Positions 1 through 6,138 of a DNA stretch of 11,376 nt are shown here, piece by piece. The notes beneath the pieces were generated by a model. The model made no database searches, was not told the DNA's origin, and saw only the letters and a list, made by a program, of their open reading frames with translations. The stretch is taken from contig NZ_JBDSWZ010000083.1 of the NCBI RefSeq assembly GCF_039926425.1, positions 1 through 11,376 on the forward strand. Direction: 5' to 3'. Both the position numbers and the translations under genes were made by a program. The stretch's first letter is position 1. Each line of letters opens with the position of its first letter. This DNA is from Dokdonella_A sp039926425. Lineage in GTDB: Bacteria > Pseudomonadota > Gammaproteobacteria > Xanthomonadales > Rhodanobacteraceae.

Positions 1-707
1 AGCAGATCCGGCAGCAGACCCCAACAGTTCAGCGAAACGATCGCGCCGCTGGCGAGCGGCTGGCGCACGCGATGCGGATCGAGTCCGCTTAAGCCATCAT
101 CGCCCGCGCGGATATCGGTGTATTCGGCGATGTCCGCGAGTTGGCCGTCCGCATCCACTGCGCAAAGTCCGCGGTTGACTCCACCATGCTCGGACACCGT
201 GCGGTCCAGACGATAGCCGACCATCGCCGGGCCCTGCGCGCGCGCGAAGTGTCCGGCGAGCAGCGCGAATGCAGTGTGGCCGTAACAGTCGTCCGCGTTG
301 ACGACCGCAAACGGCCGGTCGAGCACCGCATGGCAGCACCATAGCGCGTGGCCCGTGCCCATCGGCTTGTGCCTGGCGGAGGGCACGACGCAGCCTTCCG
401 GGACCGACTGCAGGGTTTGTTCGACGAAGACGAGTTCGGCGCGAGCTGCGAGGTGCGGCATCAACCGTCGCGCGATTGCTTCCCTCATCGTCTCGCGAAT
501 CACCAGCACGAGGCGTGTGAAGCCGGCAGCGAGCGCATCGCGGATCGTGTACTCGATCAGCCATTCGCCGGCGGGACCGACTGCGGCGATCTGCTTTTCG
601 CCGCCGAAGCGCCTGCCGAGGCCCGCGGCGAGCACGACCAGGGTCGGACCACTCGGTCCTGCCCGGGCACCCTTCTCATCAGCCGCGATGATACGGGTGT
701 CCTGCAA
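1..707 (-). CDS. Sugar-phosphate-type nucleotidyltransferase (NTP transferase domain), 3' end cut by window edge
   Basis: The frame is open from position 707 to the left edge and gives about 235 residues; relatives are usually near 300, so the C-terminus lies outside. The Rossmann-type NTP-binding start LVVLAAGLGRRFGGEKQ is at about residues 23-39. A GTGHAL motif lies at about 117-122, and NADDCYG at about 137-143 should hold the metal- and nucleotide-binding Asp. AEYTDI and VSLNCWG follow near the edge. These match the family that transfers a nucleotidyl group from an NTP to a sugar phosphate; the substrate cannot be told. I see no ATG or GTG that keeps the whole glycine-rich loop. TTG at 707 is the best start, but it has only a weak upstream GAGCGG and adds about 21 residues before the conserved core. 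It overlaps the rlmH end by 29 bases, so translation may be coupled to rlmH. The family call is fairly secure; the start is uncertain. Confidence 0.8.
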   Translation of the reverse strand, partial: MQDTRIIAADEKGARAGPSGPTLVVLAAGLGRRFGGEKQIAAVGPAGEWLIEYTIRDALAAGFTRLVLVIRETMREAIARRLMPHLAARAELVFVEQTLQSVPEGCVVPSARHKPMGTGHALWCCHAVLDRPFAVVNADDCYGHTAFALLAGHFARAQGPAMVGYRLDRTVSEHGGVNRGLCAVDADGQLADIAEYTDIRAGDDGLSGLDPHRVRQPLASGAIVSLNCWGLLPDL

Positions 708-1149
708 TGATCGACGCCGCTCGATAGAGCTGCTCGACGACGACGAGACGGACCAGCATGTGGGGCAGAGTGAGTGGACCGAGCGACCAGCGTTGCTCGG
801 CGCGCGCGAGAACGTCGGCGGCGTGGCCGTCCGGACCGCCAATCAGGATGGCCAGATCGCGACCACCCATGCGCCACGCCGCGAGTTGCTCGGCGAGCTC
901 TTCGCTCGACCACGGTTTTCCTCGGCCATCGAGTGCAACCACGTGCGCATCCTTGGGCAATGCGTTGAGCACGCAGGCGCCTTCATCGGCGATGGCGCGT
1001 GCGCCGTCTCGCCCCTTTCCGCGTTGGCCAAGCGGTATCTCGACCAGATCAAACGGGAGTTCGTGCGAAAGTCGCTTGCGGTATTCGGCGAAGCCATCCG
1101 CCACCCACGACGGCATGCGCTCACCGACGGAGATCAGGCGGACTTTCAC
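679..1149 (-). CDS. rlmH: 23S rRNA (pseudouridine1915-N3)-methyltransferase RlmH
   Basis: The product is 156 residues, the usual length (E. coli about 155). It is a SPOUT-class methyltransferase that uses S-adenosylmethionine to methylate N3 of pseudouridine 1915 in helix 69 of 23S rRNA, acting on the assembled ribosome as a homodimer. Visible landmarks are the N-terminal MKVRLISVG, LDGRGKPWSSE at residues 73-83, the SAM-binding loop IGGPDGH at 103-109, the knot helix beginning LTLPHMLVR at 126, and the C-terminal HPYHRG at 151-156, whose His/Tyr/Arg residues are typical of the family. The ATG start matches the family N-terminus. It lies downstream of rsfS on the same strand, as in most gammaproteobacteria, but 142 bases carrying a palindromic repeat separate them. 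The nucleotidyltransferase gene overlaps its 3' end. Confidence 0.97.
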   Translation of the reverse strand: MKVRLISVGERMPSWVADGFAEYRKRLSHELPFDLVEIPLGQRGKGRDGARAIADEGACVLNALPKDAHVVALDGRGKPWSSEELAEQLAAWRMGGRDLAILIGGPDGHAADVLARAEQRWSLGPLTLPHMLVRLVVVEQLYRAASIIAGHPYHRG

Positions 1150-1176
1150 CGCAGACGATTCGGCACGGTTGTTTCG

Positions 1177-1253
1177 GTGGGAGCGGCTTCAGCCGCGATG
1201 CTCGTGTACACAGTCAGCCCCGCCAAAAGCATTGCGGCTCAAGCCGCTCCCAC
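1177..1253. repeat. REP/BIME-like inverted pair of palindromic units
   Basis: Two 26-base arms, 1177-1202 and 1228-1253, are inverted copies of each other with two mismatches, separated by 25 bases. Each arm starts with GTGGGA at its outer end and holds its own small palindrome, GCGGCT-TC-AGCCGC (1183-1196) on the left and GCGGCT-CA-AGCCGC (1234-1247) on the right. This two-unit head-to-head layout is that of repetitive extragenic palindromes, which are often mobilised by RAYT-type transposases; no RAYT gene is in the window. It lies in the transcribed spacer between rsfS and rlmH, so the RNA could fold into one long stem or two short hairpins and affect rlmH expression or message stability. 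The structure is seen directly; family membership is recalled from Lysobacterales and Pseudomonas genomes. Confidence 0.85.
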
Positions 1254-1263
1254 AAAGCAACGC

Positions 1264-1279
1264 ACCCACTTCAGTGGGT
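1264..1279 (-). other. Short hairpin just after the rsfS stop
   Basis: ACCCACT (1264-1270) and AGTGGGT (1273-1279) are perfect inverted arms separated by two bases, 12 bases downstream of the rsfS stop codon on the minus strand. A real hairpin would open the two innermost pairs and keep a stem of about five. No T-run follows, so it is not a convincing intrinsic terminator. It may stabilise the 3' end or act together with the adjacent palindromic repeat. Confidence 0.4.
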
Positions 1280-1291
1280 CATGCCCGACAA

Positions 1292-1903
1292 TCAGCCGGT
1301 GAGATACACGGGCGCGTCGTCGCCGACGGTCCACAGACGCTCGAGATCGTAGAACTCGCGCGTGCGCGGCAGCATCACATGGACGATCACGTCGCCCAGA
1401 TCCACCAGCACCCACTCGCCTTCACGCTGCCCTTCAACGCCAATCGGCGGCAGGCTCGCGAGTTTGGCCTTCTTGACCACCTCTTCGGCAATCGACTTGA
1501 CGTGACGTGACGACGTGCCGCTGACGACGACCATCAGGTCGGTGACGCTGCTCTTGCCGCGTACGTCGATTTCCTTGATGTCCTTGGCCTTCAGATCTTC
1601 GAGCGCGGCGCGCACGAGAGTCCGAAGGCGTTCGGCGACATCGGGAGTGCGTGAAGGCTTCACACGATCGCGTGCCATCGCCTTGCCGGCACCGGCCTTC
1701 GCGACCGATTTGCCCGTGCGCGCACTGACGCCCGGCTTCGCGGCAGGCGCCTTTTTCGCAGCGGGCTTTTTCTTCGGATCTGCCGCCTTCTTCGCTGCCG
1801 GTGACTTTGCAGCGGAAGCGGGAGTTTTGCGGACCGACGGGGCCTTTGCGGCCTTGGAGGGTGCGGCCTTGCGCGACGGTGCGCGCTTTTGCGTCGTAGC
1901 CAA
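1292..1903 (-). CDS. rsfS: Ribosomal silencing factor RsfS with a Lys/Ala/Pro-rich N-terminal extension
   Basis: The last ~115 residues are the RsfS (Iojap/DUF143) domain. RsfS binds ribosomal protein uL14 on the 50S subunit and blocks subunit joining, lowering translation in starvation or stationary phase. Landmarks are DIKEIDVRGKSSVTD, SGTSSRHVKSIAEEVV, GVEGQREGEWVLVDLGDVIV and REFYDLERLW. Ahead of the domain the frame encodes about 75 residues of PAAKKA-type low-complexity basic sequence. I start at TTG 1903, giving 203 residues, because AAGAGG lies 10 bases upstream and the stretch has strongly protein-like composition without stops. The alternative is ATG 1678, giving 128 residues, close to the normal family size of 105-130, but its upstream AAGG sits only two bases away. 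The frame stays open further upstream, antisense to the helicase, but nothing there looks coding. It should be first in an rsfS-rlmH transcript. Confidence 0.93.
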   Translation of the reverse strand: MATTQKRAPSRKAAPSKAAKAPSVRKTPASAAKSPAAKKAADPKKKPAAKKAPAAKPGVSARTGKSVAKAGAGKAMARDRVKPSRTPDVAERLRTLVRAALEDLKAKDIKEIDVRGKSSVTDLMVVVSGTSSRHVKSIAEEVVKKAKLASLPPIGVEGQREGEWVLVDLGDVIVHVMLPRTREFYDLERLWTVGDDAPVYLTG

Positions 1904-1953
1904 GTGGGATCGACCTCTTGTTTCATCACAGGGCGCCCGCGTGGCGCGGCCGA

Positions 1954-1959
1954 AGTATA
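1954..1959 (-). promoter_or_regulatory. Candidate -10 element for rsfS
   Basis: On the minus strand TATACT lies 50 bases upstream of the proposed TTG start of rsfS, and is one of the few AT-rich spots in the 156-base divergent gap between rsfS and the helicase. The hexamer 16-18 bases further upstream does not resemble TTGACA. The call rests on the -10 match and on the need for a promoter here, because the helicase gene separates rsfS from nadD. No clear promoter was found for the helicase; TAGACT at 2014-2019 is the nearest -10-like match. Confidence 0.3.
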
Positions 1960-2059
1960 GGCGCATTCGGGCGGCGACGCTGTCGCGTGAACGCGTCCAG
2001 CGGTGCGACGCGGTAGACTGTGCGGCCTCATCCAAATGCGGCGCGACCGCCCTCAGCGC

Positions 2060-4189
2060 ATGTCCAACGCCGATCCTGTGACACCCGAACCCGCCATGAG
2101 CATGCAATTTCGCGATCTCGGCTTGGGCGATGCCCTGCTGCAGACGTTGTCCGACGTGGGCTACGAAACGCCGTCGCCGATCCAGGCGGCGACCATTCCG
2201 CCGCTGCTGGAAGGTCGCGACATGGTTGGCCAGGCGCAGACCGGCACCGGCAAGACCGCCGCGTTCGCGTTGCCAGTGCTGTCGCGACTGGACCTTTCGA
2301 AGACGAAACCGCAGGCGTTGGTGCTCGCGCCGACGCGCGAACTGGCGATCCAGGTTGCCGAAGCGTTCCAGCGCTACGCGACGAAACTCCCGGGATTCCA
2401 CGTGTTGCCGATCTACGGCGGCCAGAGTTACGGACCGCAGCTTGCCGGCCTCAAGCGCGGTGTGCATGTCGTCGTCGGTACGCCCGGTCGCGTGATCGAT
2501 CATCTCGAACGCGGCTCGCTCGATCTGTCGCAGCTCAGCACGCTTGTGCTTGACGAAGCGGACGAGATGCTGCGCATGGGCTTCATCGACGACGTCGAGG
2601 CGGTGTTGAAGAAAACGCCGCCGACGCGTCAGGTTGCACTGTTCTCGGCGACCATGCCGACACAGATCCGGCGCATTGCGCAGACCTACCTGCGCGATCC
2701 GGTCGAGATCTCGATCAAGAACAAGACCACGACCGCTGCGAATATCCGCCAGCGGTACTGGTACGTGAGCGGCATGCAGAAGCTCGATGCACTGACCCGC
2801 ATTCTCGAAGCGGAACCGTTCGAGGCGATGCTGGTGTTCATGCGCACCAAGCAGGCCACCGAGGAACTCGCGCAGAAACTGCAGGCGCGAGGCTTCGCCG
2901 CAGCCGCGATCAACGGCGACATCCAGCAGGCCATGCGGGAACGGACGATCCAGCAGTTGAAGGACGGCAAGATCGACATTCTCGTCGCGACGGATGTGGC
3001 CGCACGCGGACTCGACGTCGACCGCATCAGCCACGTGCTCAACTACGACATCCCGACCGACACCGAAGCCTACGTGCATCGGATTGGTCGCACTGGCCGT
3101 GCAGGTCGCAGCGGCGAGGCCATCCTGTTTGTCGCACCGCGTGAAAAGCGCATGTTGCAGGCGATCGAGCGCGCGACGCGCCAGCCGATTGCCGAGATGC
3201 AGCTGCCGAGCGTCGAAGCGGTCAACGACCAGCGCATCACCAAGTTCAAGCAGCGCATTGCCGACGCATTGGGATCAAGCGACCTGGGGCCGTTCCGCCA
3301 GCTGATCGAGCAGTACGAGCAGGAGCGCAACGTGCCGGCCATCGAGATCGCCGCCGCACTCGCGCACATGGCGCAAGGCACCGAGCCGCTGCTGCTGAAG
3401 CCGCCGGCGCGCGGCGACGGCCCACCCGAGTTCTCGCGCGGACAACGCGAGACGCGTCCGTTCGAACGGCCTGCGCGCACCGAACGGCCCGATCGCGCGC
3501 AGCCGTCAGGTGCGCGTTCGTTCGACAAACCGCGATTCGACAAATCCGGCGTCGATCAGCCGCGCGTCGACAAGCCGCGATTCGAAAAACCGCGCTTCGA
3601 GAAGACCGATGCCGCTCCGCAGGACGATCGCGCGACTCCGCGTGCGCCGAAGCACGATGCGCCGTCGTACCCTGCGCCAGACAGCAACATGCTGCCGAAA
3701 ACCCCGTTCGGCCCGGCATCGCCCGACGCGCGAACAGCGACGCGTCCGCCCCGTTCGCACCACGAGGAAGGTCGTCGCGACGAGAAGGTCGCGCGCATGC
3801 GTCGCGACGATCGTCCGCATGTTCCCGATCAGGGATTCGAGACGTTTCGCATCGAAGTCGGACTCGATCACGGCGTGCAGGCCGGCAACATCGTCGGCGC
3901 GATCGCCAACGAAGCCGGACTCGACAGCAAGAACATCGGGCGCGTCGATATCCGCGATGACCACAGCCTGGTCGATCTGCCTTCCGGCATGCCTGCGGAA
4001 ATCTTCAAGCACCTGAAGAAGGTGTGGGTGTCGGGCAACCAGCTGCGCATCACGCGCGGCGGCGAGGAACCGGATTTCAACAAGCCGCGCAAGCCGCATT
4101 CGGACAAGCCGCCGTCGTTCAAGCCGCGCAGTTCGGCGCCCGGCGGCTTCGACAAGCCCAAACGTCCCGACTTCAAGAAGCGCAAGTAG
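2060..4189 (+). CDS. deaD: ATP-dependent DEAD-box RNA helicase, DeaD/CsdA type
   Basis: The 709-residue product carries all the core motifs: Q motif around SPIQAATIPP, motif I AQTGTGKT (59-66), Ia PTRELAIQ, Ib TPGR, II DEAD (165-168), III SAT (196-198), V ATDVAARGLD and VI HRIGRTGR (340-347). A DbpA-like RNA-binding domain follows at about 595-666 (FRIEVGLDHG to LRITRGG). That domain after a long linker is the DeaD/CsdA layout; E. coli DeaD is 629 residues. It unwinds RNA with ATP and in relatives helps 50S assembly and mRNA turnover, notably in the cold. The linker (about 460-590) is charged and disordered, with a pentapeptide repeat at 488-517; the last ~40 residues are Lys/Pro/Arg-rich. 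Start choice is open: ATG 2060 and ATG 2096 are the main candidates, neither with a good Shine-Dalgarno; GTG 2003 and ATG 2036 are less likely. It opposes its neighbours and interrupts the nadD-rsfS order. Confidence 0.95.
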   Translation: MSNADPVTPEPAMSMQFRDLGLGDALLQTLSDVGYETPSPIQAATIPPLLEGRDMVGQAQTGTGKTAAFALPVLSRLDLSKTKPQALVLAPTRELAIQVAEAFQRYATKLPGFHVLPIYGGQSYGPQLAGLKRGVHVVVGTPGRVIDHLERGSLDLSQLSTLVLDEADEMLRMGFIDDVEAVLKKTPPTRQVALFSATMPTQIRRIAQTYLRDPVEISIKNKTTTAANIRQRYWYVSGMQKLDALTRILEAEPFEAMLVFMRTKQATEELAQKLQARGFAAAAINGDIQQAMRERTIQQLKDGKIDILVATDVAARGLDVDRISHVLNYDIPTDTEAYVHRIGRTGRAGRSGEAILFVAPREKRMLQAIERATRQPIAEMQLPSVEAVNDQRITKFKQRIADALGSSDLGPFRQLIEQYEQERNVPAIEIAAALAHMAQGTEPLLLKPPARGDGPPEFSRGQRETRPFERPARTERPDRAQPSGARSFDKPRFDKSGVDQPRVDKPRFEKPRFEKTDAAPQDDRATPRAPKHDAPSYPAPDSNMLPKTPFGPASPDARTATRPPRSHHEEGRRDEKVARMRRDDRPHVPDQGFETFRIEVGLDHGVQAGNIVGAIANEAGLDSKNIGRVDIRDDHSLVDLPSGMPAEIFKHLKKVWVSGNQLRITRGGEEPDFNKPRKPHSDKPPSFKPRSSAPGGFDKPKRPDFKKRK
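3521..3610 (+). repeat. Six tandem pentapeptide (15-bp) units in the helicase linker
   Basis: Residues 488-517 of the helicase read as six consecutive five-residue units of the form [FV][DE][KQ]PR; units 2 and 6 are degenerate, ending SG and TD. At DNA level these are 15-base units such as TTCGACAAACCGCGA with third-position changes. The same F-D-K-P theme recurs near the C-terminus (FDKPKRPDF, residues about 697-705). The array lies between the helicase core and the RNA-binding domain. A disordered, basic, aromatic-containing linker could bind RNA or promote condensation; that is inference. Confidence 0.85.
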
Positions 4190-4201
4190 ATCCGGCGCAA
4201 A

Positions 4202-4263
4202 CGGAAGCAAGTTTCCGCGGCGGAGGATCCGGCGACCCGGTTGGCCGGACGCGGTTTCCGCGG
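4202..4263. terminator. Hairpin-rich convergent gap between deaD and nadD; possible bidirectional terminator
   Basis: The 119-base gap between two convergent stop codons holds several nested inverted repeats. CGGAA/TTCCG pairs 4202-4206 with 4213-4217. TCCGGC (4228-4233) pairs with GCCGGA (4244-4249) around a 10-base loop. The self-complementary CCGCGG occurs at 4215-4220 and 4258-4263, so it could close an outer stem. An 11-base direct repeat, GTTTCCGCGGC, starts at 4211 and again at 4254. There is no T-run on either strand, so classic intrinsic termination is doubtful. The position between convergent genes is the main argument. Confidence 0.35.
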
Positions 4264-4308
4264 CAGGCGCCCTGGCTTTCCCTGGTCATGCCGCAGAGGT
4301 TGGGGCCG

Positions 4309-4977
4309 TCAGGTTGACGCCGACGTCGTGCGATACGGAGCCAGCAGTCGCGAATCCGCAAAAAGCGCCTCTGGCACCAGATAACGCGGATCGCGACCTT
4401 GCGCCAGCAACTGGCGTACCTGTGTGGCCGATATCTCCAATGGCGTGACCGGAATCGGCAGCACGCGTCCCGCCGGCGAATCGCGCAGTGCGAGCGCATT
4501 CGGGCACCGTCGCGACGCGATCTTCGTGCGCAATTCCGTCGGCAACGCGCCGTCATGACCGGGCCGGGTGAGCACGCCGATGTGGGCGAGATCGAACATC
4601 TCGCGCCATCGATGCCAGCTTGGCAGGCCGGCAAATGCGTCGGATCCGACCAGCAGCACCAGCGCGCGGTCGTCCCCGATTTCGGCGCGCAGCTCCACCA
4701 GCGTGTCGACCGTGTACGAAGGACCTTCGCGTCCGAGTTCCCGCACGTCGAGCATCAGGCGCTGCTGACCCGCCAGCGCGGCTCGTACGCAACGAGCGCG
4801 CTCGTCGGCAGTCGCCACCGGTTGGTCGCGATGCGGCGGAACATTCGCCGGCACCAGCCTTACGTCGGCGTCCATGAACTCGGCCGCTTCCCACGCAACG
4901 CGCAGGTGGGCGTTGTGGATCGGGTCGAACGTGCCACCGAGCATCGCCAGCGGTTTTTGAGGCACATCAGTCGACAC
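4309..4977 (-). CDS. nadD: Nicotinate-nucleotide adenylyltransferase NadD
   Basis: The 222-residue product transfers AMP from ATP to nicotinate mononucleotide, giving deamido-NAD, the step before NAD synthetase. The cytidylyltransferase-type signature GGTFDPIHNAHL (residues 14-25) carries the two active-site His residues. PPHRDQP lies downstream, LVGSDAFAGLPSWHRW is the substrate-binding segment, and ISATQVR (182-188) is the C-terminal nucleotide-binding motif. The length fits the family (about 200-220). I start at GTG 4977 because a perfect AGGAGG lies four bases upstream. The in-frame ATG at 5019 would put that site inside the gene, and the ATG immediately before LGGTFD would remove the first strand. 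holA ends 138 bases upstream, and a promoter-like pair lies in that gap, so nadD may be partly independent of holA. Its usual partner rsfS lies beyond the helicase. Confidence 0.97.
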   Translation of the reverse strand: MSTDVPQKPLAMLGGTFDPIHNAHLRVAWEAAEFMDADVRLVPANVPPHRDQPVATADERARCVRAALAGQQRLMLDVRELGREGPSYTVDTLVELRAEIGDDRALVLLVGSDAFAGLPSWHRWREMFDLAHIGVLTRPGHDGALPTELRTKIASRRCPNALALRDSPAGRVLPIPVTPLEISATQVRQLLAQGRDPRYLVPEALFADSRLLAPYRTTSAST

Positions 4978-4981
4978 GCTT

Positions 4982-4987
4982 CCTCCT
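4982..4987 (-). promoter_or_regulatory. Ribosome binding site that sets the nadD start
   Basis: AGGAGG on the minus strand is fully complementary to the 16S rRNA tail and lies four bases before GTG 4977. It decides for that codon over the upstream in-frame ATG at 5019. Confidence 0.8.
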
Positions 4988-5014
4988 GCGTGATCCCACA
5001 ACCGTTGAAGGGAT

Positions 5015-5044
5015 CTCAAACCGCCCTGGTCCGGATTCGGTCAA
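5015..5044 (-). promoter_or_regulatory. Candidate sigma-70 promoter for nadD
   Basis: In the 138-base holA-nadD gap, TTGACC (5044-5039) resembles the -35 box and TTTGAG (5020-5015) weakly resembles a -10 box with an 18-base spacing. Initiation near 5008 would leave about 30 bases of leader before GTG 4977. The -10 match is poor. Nothing else was recognised in the gap. Confidence 0.3.
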
Positions 5045-5115
5045 AGCGACAGTCGCACCGCAATTGCGCGCGTCGTCGAGCATCCTGCATGTCGACGCCG
5101 TCGCGTGCAGCACCT

Positions 5116-6138
5116 TCACGAGGTGATCAGAACCGCACCGCGGCGCGGCGATGCCATCGCAGCGACCAGCCGTTCGAGTTCGCGCCACGCGTCGCCATCT
5201 CCGCGCCCCTTGGCGATGCGGTCGATGCGGCCAGCCTGGTTGAGGCAGCGTTCCCAATGCAACCGGTCGCCGTTCTTCAATGCACGCTTGAAAAGACCTT
5301 CGCGCGACGATGGCCAGATGCGCTCCGTACGCATCGCGCTGTCGACGTTCGAAGCCGATGCGAGGCGAAGCAGCAGGCGCAACTGCGTCAGCATCCAGCC
5401 GAGCATCGGAATGATCTCCTCGCCTTCCTCGCGCAATCCCTGGACGATATGCACGGCTCGCCCTGCATCGCCGCCGATGGCTGCATCGGTGAGGCGGAAA
5501 ACGTCGTAGCGCGCGTCGTCGGCGACACTCGCCTCGAGGGTTTCAAGGTCGAGCGTCTTGCCGGCGTGCACCAGCGAAAGCTTCTCGATCTCCTGGGCGG
5601 CGGCGAGCAGGTTGCCTTCGACCCGTTCGGCAAGCAGCGCAATCGCATCGGGCGTTGCCTTCAATCCGCGCATGGCCATCCGCGCGCCGATCCAGTCAGG
5701 CATCTCCTCGCGTTTCAACGGCCACACGGTCACCGCAGTGCCGGCGCGTTCGATCGCGGTCGACCAAGCGCCTTCATGCTTCTTGCTCCAGTCGTTCGCG
5801 GTGACCAGCAGCAGCGTATCGGGCGGCGGCGACTTGCAGAACTCGACGATCGCCGCGCTGCCGTCCTTGCCCGGTCGTCCGGTGGGCAATCGCAGATCGA
5901 TGACCTTACGGCTGGCGAACAGCGACATCGAGCGCCCCGCATCGCCGAGCCGGCTCCAGTCGAAATGCGCCTCGACGTCGAGAATGTCGCGTTCGATGAA
6001 CCCAAGGACTTTCGCACGCGCACGCAACAGGTCGGCCGCCTCGATCACCAGCAGGTGCTCCGCGCCGGCGATCAGGTAGACGGGTTTCAGATCGCCGGTG
6101 GCGATCTGCTTGCGGAAGTTTGGAAGCGTGGTGGCCAT
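5116..6138 (-). CDS. holA: DNA polymerase III delta subunit HolA
   Basis: The 340-residue product (E. coli 343) is the delta subunit of the clamp loader, which opens the beta sliding clamp so that it can be placed on DNA. The N-terminal block LKPVYLIAGAEHLLVIEAAD (about 17-36) matches the delta family. Next come DLRLPTGRPGKDGS, the segment from LLLVTANDWSKK, and a helical AAA+-like lid around LLAERVEGNLLAAAQEIEKL. The C-terminal collar domain contains FKRALKNGDRLHW. As expected for delta, there is no Walker A motif. ATG 6138 fits the family N-terminus; a GTG at 6207 would add 23 unconvincing residues. No Shine-Dalgarno precedes ATG 6138. A TACAAT box ends six bases before it, and the region is one arm of an inverted repeat. 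lptE lies 116 bases upstream and nadD follows, the usual gammaproteobacterial order. Confidence 0.96.
   Translation of the reverse strand: MATTLPNFRKQIATGDLKPVYLIAGAEHLLVIEAADLLRARAKVLGFIERDILDVEAHFDWSRLGDAGRSMSLFASRKVIDLRLPTGRPGKDGSAAIVEFCKSPPPDTLLLVTANDWSKKHEGAWSTAIERAGTAVTVWPLKREEMPDWIGARMAMRGLKATPDAIALLAERVEGNLLAAAQEIEKLSLVHAGKTLDLETLEASVADDARYDVFRLTDAAIGGDAGRAVHIVQGLREEGEEIIPMLGWMLTQLRLLLRLASASNVDSAMRTERIWPSSREGLFKRALKNGDRLHWERCLNQAGRIDRIAKGRGDGDAWRELERLVAAMASPRRGAVLITS

Noticed and set aside
1177..1253. Intrinsic terminator for rsfS
   Set aside because: The stem is long but lacks a following T-run, and its structure matches a dispersed palindromic repeat better.
298..1302. 334-codon plus-strand open frame over the nucleotidyltransferase and rlmH
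   Set aside because: Both genes on the opposite strand have clear family motifs; this frame has none.
1904..3079. Open frame extending rsfS upstream, antisense to the helicase
   Set aside because: The peptide is Arg/His/Gln-rich antisense noise over conserved DEAD-box motifs; the protein-like composition begins only at about 1903.
3506..4210. 234-codon minus-strand open frame antisense to the helicase tail
   Set aside because: Its repetitive Arg-rich segment is the mirror of the pentapeptide repeat and shows no independent coding signal.
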